Assembly (NCBI GenBank): GCA_963731625.1
Contig: CAVSWH010000001.1
Span: forward strand, 248,001-312,000
DNA from: PALSA-555 sp963731625
GTDB taxonomy: Bacteria > Actinomycetota > Acidimicrobiia > IMCC26256 > PALSA-555
Length of the DNA stretch: 64,000 nt
Direction of reading: 5' to 3'
Below the pieces are notes generated by a model. The model made no database searches and was not told the DNA's origin. It saw only the letters and a list, made by a program, of their open reading frames with translations. The position numbers were made by a program, and so were the translations under genes. Below are positions 60,372-64,000 of the stretch, piece after piece. Position 1 is the stretch's first letter, and each line of letters opens with the position of its first letter.

Positions 60372-61669
60372 AGCTGCGCCGCCTCGTGCTCGAGCAGGTC
60401 GGCGTAGCGGGCACGCGCCGCCGCCCGCCGCTCCGGCAGGTGCTCGGGAGGCCAGAGACCCTCGTAGGGCTGGTACTGCTTCAGGATCTGGCGGGCGATC
60501 GTCACCTTGTGCACCTCGGTGGGCCCGTCGGCGATCCCCATCACCGGCAGCATCGCCCACAGCCCGGCGAGCGGCATCTCGTTCGAGACGCCGAGAGCAC
60601 CGTGGATGTGCAGCGCCCGGTACACGATGTCGTGGAGGACCTTCGGGGTGAGGACCTTCACCGCGGCGATCTCGGTGCGGGCCTTGTGCCCGCCGACCTG
60701 GTCGATCTTCCACGCGGTCTGCAGCACGAGCAGGCGGAACTGCTGCAGGTCGATGTAGGAGTCGGCGACCGCCTCCTGGACCATCTGCTTCTTGGCCAGG
60801 ACCTCGCCTTGGGTCACGCGGGACAGCGCGCGCCGGCACATCATGTCGAACGCCCGCTGGCACATCCCGATGGTGCGCATCGCGTGGTGGACGCGCCCAC
60901 CGCCGAGGCGCGTCTGGGCGATCACGAACGCCTGACCCTCACCGCCGAGCAGGTTCTCCGCGGGGACGCGCACCTGGTCGTAGTGGACGTAGGCGTGCGA
61001 ACCCTCGCCCTCGTGCTCGGAGCCCAACCCGACGTTGCGGATGATGTCGACGCCCGGCGTCGACGTCGGCACGAGGAACATCGACGTGCCCTGATAGACG
61101 GACACGTCGGGGTCGGTGACCGCCATCACGATCGCGAACTCGGCGTAGCGCAGGTTCGACGAGAACCACTTCTCACCCTCGATGACCCACTCGCCGCCGT
61201 CCTTCGTGGCGCGGCACGTGAACTGCGCCGGGTCCGAGCCCGCCTGGGGCTCGGTCATCGAGTAGCAGGACACGATCTCGCCGTCGAGGAGCGGCTGGAG
61301 GTACTTCGCCTTCTGCTCCTCGGTGCCGTAGTGGGCGATGATCTCGGCGTTGCCGGTGTCCGGCGCCTGGGAGCCGAACACGCTCGGCGCCCAGTGGGAG
61401 CGCCCGAGGATCTCGTTCATCAGCGCGAGCTTCAGCTGCCCGAATCCCTTGCCCCCCAGCTCGGGGCCGAGGTGACAGGCCCACAGGTTGCGCTGCTTCA
61501 CCTCGTTCTGGAGCGGGCGCACGACCTCGCGGTGCACGGGGTGCGACTTGTCGTAGACGATGTGTGAGCCGAAGGCGAGGTCGAGCGGCTCGATCTCCTC
61601 CTGCACGAACTGGTTGATCCAGTCCAGCTGCTCCTGGAACTCGGGATCTGTCGAGAAGTCCCACGCCAT
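60368..61669 (-). CDS. Acyl-CoA dehydrogenase (ACAD10/11-like)
   Basis: 433-residue FAD enzyme. CYSMTEPQAGSDPAQFTCRA, VIEGEKWFSSNLRYAEFAIVMAV, GEGSHAYVHYDQVRVPAENLLGG, and C-terminal IADGPTEVHKVTIARQILKQY are as in long-chain and ACAD10/11 enzymes. Directly upstream of the kinase-like partner; together they resemble the two halves of ACAD10/11, supporting 4-hydroxyacid degradation. ATG 61669, 15 bp downstream of the thiolase-like gene stop. Confidence 0.92.
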   Translation of the reverse strand: MAWDFSTDPEFQEQLDWINQFVQEEIEPLDLAFGSHIVYDKSHPVHREVVRPLQNEVKQRNLWACHLGPELGGKGFGQLKLALMNEILGRSHWAPSVFGSQAPDTGNAEIIAHYGTEEQKAKYLQPLLDGEIVSCYSMTEPQAGSDPAQFTCRATKDGGEWVIEGEKWFSSNLRYAEFAIVMAVTDPDVSVYQGTSMFLVPTSTPGVDIIRNVGLGSEHEGEGSHAYVHYDQVRVPAENLLGGEGQAFVIAQTRLGGGRVHHAMRTIGMCQRAFDMMCRRALSRVTQGEVLAKKQMVQEAVADSYIDLQQFRLLVLQTAWKIDQVGGHKARTEIAAVKVLTPKVLHDIVYRALHIHGALGVSNEMPLAGLWAMLPVMGIADGPTEVHKVTIARQILKQYQPYEGLWPPEHLPERRAAARARYADLLEHEAAQL

Positions 61670-61684
61670 TGCGTCACCTCGCTG

Positions 61685-63208
61685 TCACGCGAGGACCGCC
61701 CGGTTGACGGTCCCCTCCTCGCCGGTGGGCAGCGTCGTCGGCTGGGGAGACAGCCGCACGGTCCGACCAACCAGCTCGACCTGTTCCACGCTCCGCAGGG
61801 CGTCGGCGTCGCCCAGCGTCGCGTAGACGCGCCCGGCGGGCACGTCGCAGACCAGCACCCCGGTCTCAGGGCGCCCGTCGCGCCCGTGGATCACCGAGTA
61901 CGCCGCGACGGTCGCGTCCCCGTCGTGGGCGGGAACGATCGGGCGGGGCGGGTGCTCGGCGTCGACGCGGCGCTGCACCGCCGCCTGGTCGGGCGGCGTG
62001 AGGTCGCCCGGCTCGCTGCAGTAGATGCCGTAGACGTGCTTCGTCATGTGCATGCCGACGCCGCTCACCAGCCCGTAGGAGCCCGGGTCGCGGCGTAAGA
62101 CGTCGGCCATCGTGGCGATCGAGTGCGTCATGTAGTTGCTGCCCGCACCCCCGTGGTAGGGCAGGCCGCCGGTGACGGTGACGCCGCGGGGGTCGTCGTC
62201 GGCGAGGCCGAGCGCGTCCTGGGCGAAGTGCACCGAGCTGCCGAAGCACGAGTAGACGTCGAGGTGCGCGACGTCGTCCACGCCGATCCCGGCACGAGCC
62301 ATGGCCTCGGCCGCGGCCGCCGCCATCGCCGGGGAGCGGTACAGCTCGTCGTGCTCGGCGACGTAGGTGGCGTCCGTCGCGTAGCACCAGCCCCGGGGGT
62401 AGACCCGCCGCTCGGGCGCGACGTGCAGCCGGTCGGCGGTCTCGTGGCTGCACAGCAGCACGGCCGCGGCCATGTCGACGTCCATGATCGAGATCATGTA
62501 CTTGGTGTACGGATAGCCGACCATCCGATTGTCGGGCGTCGCGTCGACGATCTCGTCGACGCTGCGCTCGATCGGGAACCAGGCCAGCGGGTTGTGCGCC
62601 GCGATCTCGGTCATCGGCGCGAACAGCGTGCCGAGCTCGTGGCGGTACTCCGGGAGGCCGGTCCCGCGGTGCGCGCGCCGGGCGTTGTCGAAGACCGCGA
62701 AGGTGAGCCAGGCCTGCATGACCTGGTGCGCGAGCTCGGAGGGGTGGAAGGGTGCCTCCCACGGATAGGGACGCTTCTCGGCGGGCTTGAAGGAGTAGGG
62801 ATACCGCTCCCCGCGCTTCTTGTACCGGCGCTGGGTGGCAAGCGCCTCCGCGCCGCCGACGAGCGCGAGGTCGCACTCGCCGCGCTGGATGCGCGCCGCC
62901 GTCTCCTGCAGGAGGACCTGCGGTGTCGTCCCCCCGATCCCCGAGTAGAAGCGACGGGTCGGGTCGGCACCGAGGCGGTCGGCGAGCCGGCCGGGCGGGT
63001 CGTCGTACTGCCAGGTCTGGCAGTAGACGAGGTCGATCGCGTCGAGGCCCTCGAGCGCCGCGGCGCCGACCCCGCTGTCGTCGGCGGCGCGGCGCGCCAC
63101 GTCCTCCCACATCTCCAACGGCTCAGGCGCGCCCGCCTCACCCACCTCGTCGGGATGCCAGGTGTGCTGCCCGACGCCGATGAGGCACGGCGTCCGCGGG
63201 TCGGTCAT
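61685..63208 (-). CDS. Thiolase-family protein (acetyl-CoA acetyltransferase-like, SCP2-type)
   Basis: 507 residues. Thiolase fold with the N-terminal RTPCLIGVGQHTWHPDEVG and GGLPYHGGAGSNYMTHSIATM near the C-terminal half. LALVGGAEALATQRRYKKRGERYPY is characteristic of the actinobacterial Ltp-like group. The nucleophilic Cys position appears as GGTTPQVLLQETA, without Cys, as in several members whose activity is not condensing. It may be an aldol or retro-aldol enzyme of sterol or fatty acid side-chain breakdown, inferred from family. Between the enoyl-CoA hydratase and acyl-CoA dehydrogenase genes. Confidence 0.87.
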   Translation of the reverse strand: MTDPRTPCLIGVGQHTWHPDEVGEAGAPEPLEMWEDVARRAADDSGVGAAALEGLDAIDLVYCQTWQYDDPPGRLADRLGADPTRRFYSGIGGTTPQVLLQETAARIQRGECDLALVGGAEALATQRRYKKRGERYPYSFKPAEKRPYPWEAPFHPSELAHQVMQAWLTFAVFDNARRAHRGTGLPEYRHELGTLFAPMTEIAAHNPLAWFPIERSVDEIVDATPDNRMVGYPYTKYMISIMDVDMAAAVLLCSHETADRLHVAPERRVYPRGWCYATDATYVAEHDELYRSPAMAAAAAEAMARAGIGVDDVAHLDVYSCFGSSVHFAQDALGLADDDPRGVTVTGGLPYHGGAGSNYMTHSIATMADVLRRDPGSYGLVSGVGMHMTKHVYGIYCSEPGDLTPPDQAAVQRRVDAEHPPRPIVPAHDGDATVAAYSVIHGRDGRPETGVLVCDVPAGRVYATLGDADALRSVEQVELVGRTVRLSPQPTTLPTGEEGTVNRAVLA

Positions 63209-63224
63209 CGGCGCGCCCGCGTGC

Positions 63225-64000
63225 TCATCGGCCCTGCCACTTCGGCGGCCGCTTCTCGGCGAACGCCTTCGGCCCCTCTTTCGCGTCCTCGGTCTGGAAG
63301 ATGAACGAGGAGATCGCCGACTCGTTGCGGTAGGCCTCCGAGAGGGACATGCCGAGGCCCTCCCACACGCTCTGCTTGGTCGCTTGCACGGCGAGCGGCG
63401 CGTTCGCCGTCATGCGGCGCGCGAACTCGTACGCCTTGTCGAGCAGCTCCTCCCGGGGGACGATCGCGTTGAGGAAGCCCATCTCGTAGGCCCGCTGGGC
63501 CGGGATGAGGTCGGCGCAGAGCAGGAACTCCATCGCCTGCGGGAACGGGATCTGGCGCGGCAAGCGGACCGTCGTGCCGCCGCCGGCGAAGAGCCCGCGC
63601 TTGGGCTCCATCACCGCGAACTTCGCCTCGGGGCACGCGACGCGGATGTCGACGCCGCCGAGCATCTCCATCCCGCCTGCGGTGCAGAACCCGTTCACCG
63701 CGGCGACGATGGGCTTCCAGATCTTGGCGCCGCGCAGCACCGCCTTGGTGCCGTCGTCGAGGCGGTAGCCCTCGAACTCCGCCACCGCGCCGCCCGCGAT
63801 CTCGCGCTGCATGCGGGTGATCTCGGGGATGTAGCGCTTGAGGTCGGCGCCGGTGAAGAACGCGTCGCCGACGCCGGTGATGATCGCGACCCAGGCGTCG
63901 CCGTCCTCGGCGAAGCGGTCCCAGGACTCGCGGAGCTGCTTGAAGTGCTCCATGTCGGCCGAGTTCTTCGCCTCGGGCCGGTCGATCGTGATCAAGACGA
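63225..64000 (-). CDS. Enoyl-CoA hydratase/isomerase, cut by the right window edge
   Basis: 256 visible residues of a crotonase-fold protein. ITIDRPEAKNSADMEHFKQL is the usual first strand and helix, so only a few N-terminal residues are missing. The oxyanion hole is VTGVGDAFFTGADLKRYI and AAVNGFCTAGGMEMLGGVDIRVAC. The catalytic Glu/Glu pair region reads EPKRGLFAGGGTTVRLPRQIP, with Gly at one position where hydratases have Glu, so isomerase or another crotonase reaction is possible. It heads the acyl-CoA operon, 16 bp before the thiolase. Confidence 0.9.
   Translation of the reverse strand, partial: VLITIDRPEAKNSADMEHFKQLRESWDRFAEDGDAWVAIITGVGDAFFTGADLKRYIPEITRMQREIAGGAVAEFEGYRLDDGTKAVLRGAKIWKPIVAAVNGFCTAGGMEMLGGVDIRVACPEAKFAVMEPKRGLFAGGGTTVRLPRQIPFPQAMEFLLCADLIPAQRAYEMGFLNAIVPREELLDKAYEFARRMTANAPLAVQATKQSVWEGLGMSLSEAYRNESAISSFIFQTEDAKEGPKAFAEKRPPKWQGR

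Noticed and set aside
62123..63304. 393-codon plus-strand frame over the thiolase-like gene
   Set aside because: Antisense shadow; Val/Arg/Asp-rich repeat-like translation, no start signal.

Overview
The window is high-GC actinobacterial DNA. The strongest marker is a mycothione reductase (57906-59279), since mycothiol is an actinobacterial thiol. Two F420-type luciferase-like oxidoreductases, a deazaflavin nitroreductase-type protein, a PPK2, many GTG/TTG starts, leaderless-looking promoters and 1-4 base gene overlaps agree with this. The mix of acyl-CoA enzymes, a 2-oxoacid:ferredoxin oxidoreductase and F420 enzymes suggests a soil or aquatic Acidimicrobiia-like lineage, but that placement is inference. 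No rRNA, CRISPR array, integrase or transposase was seen.

Layout. 1-5 kb: the end of a PPK2, an MFS exporter, and a TauD-type dioxygenase with a zinc-free MDR oxidoreductase. 5-19 kb: accessory-looking DNA with loose gene packing, gene fragments and frameshifts. It holds a hipBA toxin-antitoxin pair with three phased operators, 3-prime fragments of tRNA-Gly at 5.76, 8.96 and 9.05 kb, small membrane and secreted proteins, a MalT-like LuxR regulator bracketed by two identical inverted repeats, a frameshifted MFS exporter and an MBL-fold hydrolase. It ends at an intact tRNA-Gly(GCC), 19187-19262. 19-23.3 kb: a minus-strand run of a PerR-like regulator with its operator, rubrerythrin, DUF3501 protein, dUTPase and two tandem F420-type oxidoreductases. 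23.4-36.1 kb: a catabolic block with two acyl-CoA synthetases, a complete branched-chain-type ABC importer (LivH and LivM fused), and a TetR-led operon whose genes all overlap (four-subunit 2-oxoacid:ferredoxin oxidoreductase, then acyl-CoA dehydrogenase).

36-45 kb: small enzymes followed by a surface-glycan-like cassette. It has a Tat-exported protein with a collagen-like tract, a glycosyltransferase-TPR-propeller fusion, an FkbM methyltransferase fused to a catalytically dead Wzt-like ABC ATPase, and two tandem GT2 paralogues, the second frameshifted. 45-57.5 kb: an M23 peptidase, a carboxypeptidase-regulatory-like secreted protein, and a lipid block of an FtsX permease with its ABC ATPase-cNMP protein, two patatin/cNMP phospholipases and an acyl-lipid desaturase, then a GAP-family membrane protein. 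From 37.3 to 57.6 kb the intergenic spaces carry about ten copies of a 26-27 bp hairpin repeat. Every copy whose direction can be judged points the same way. 57.9-64 kb: mycothione reductase, then a minus-strand acyl-CoA operon (enoyl-CoA hydratase cut by the window edge, thiolase-like protein, acyl-CoA dehydrogenase, phosphotransferase-family protein).

The best candidates for something undescribed are the FkbM/pseudo-ABC fusion in its glycan cassette, the oriented hairpin family, and the inverted-repeat pair around the LuxR gene. Four genes carry single-base frameshifts (about 5.2, 17.0, 44.1 and 48.4 kb). From sequence alone these could be real decay or sequence error.
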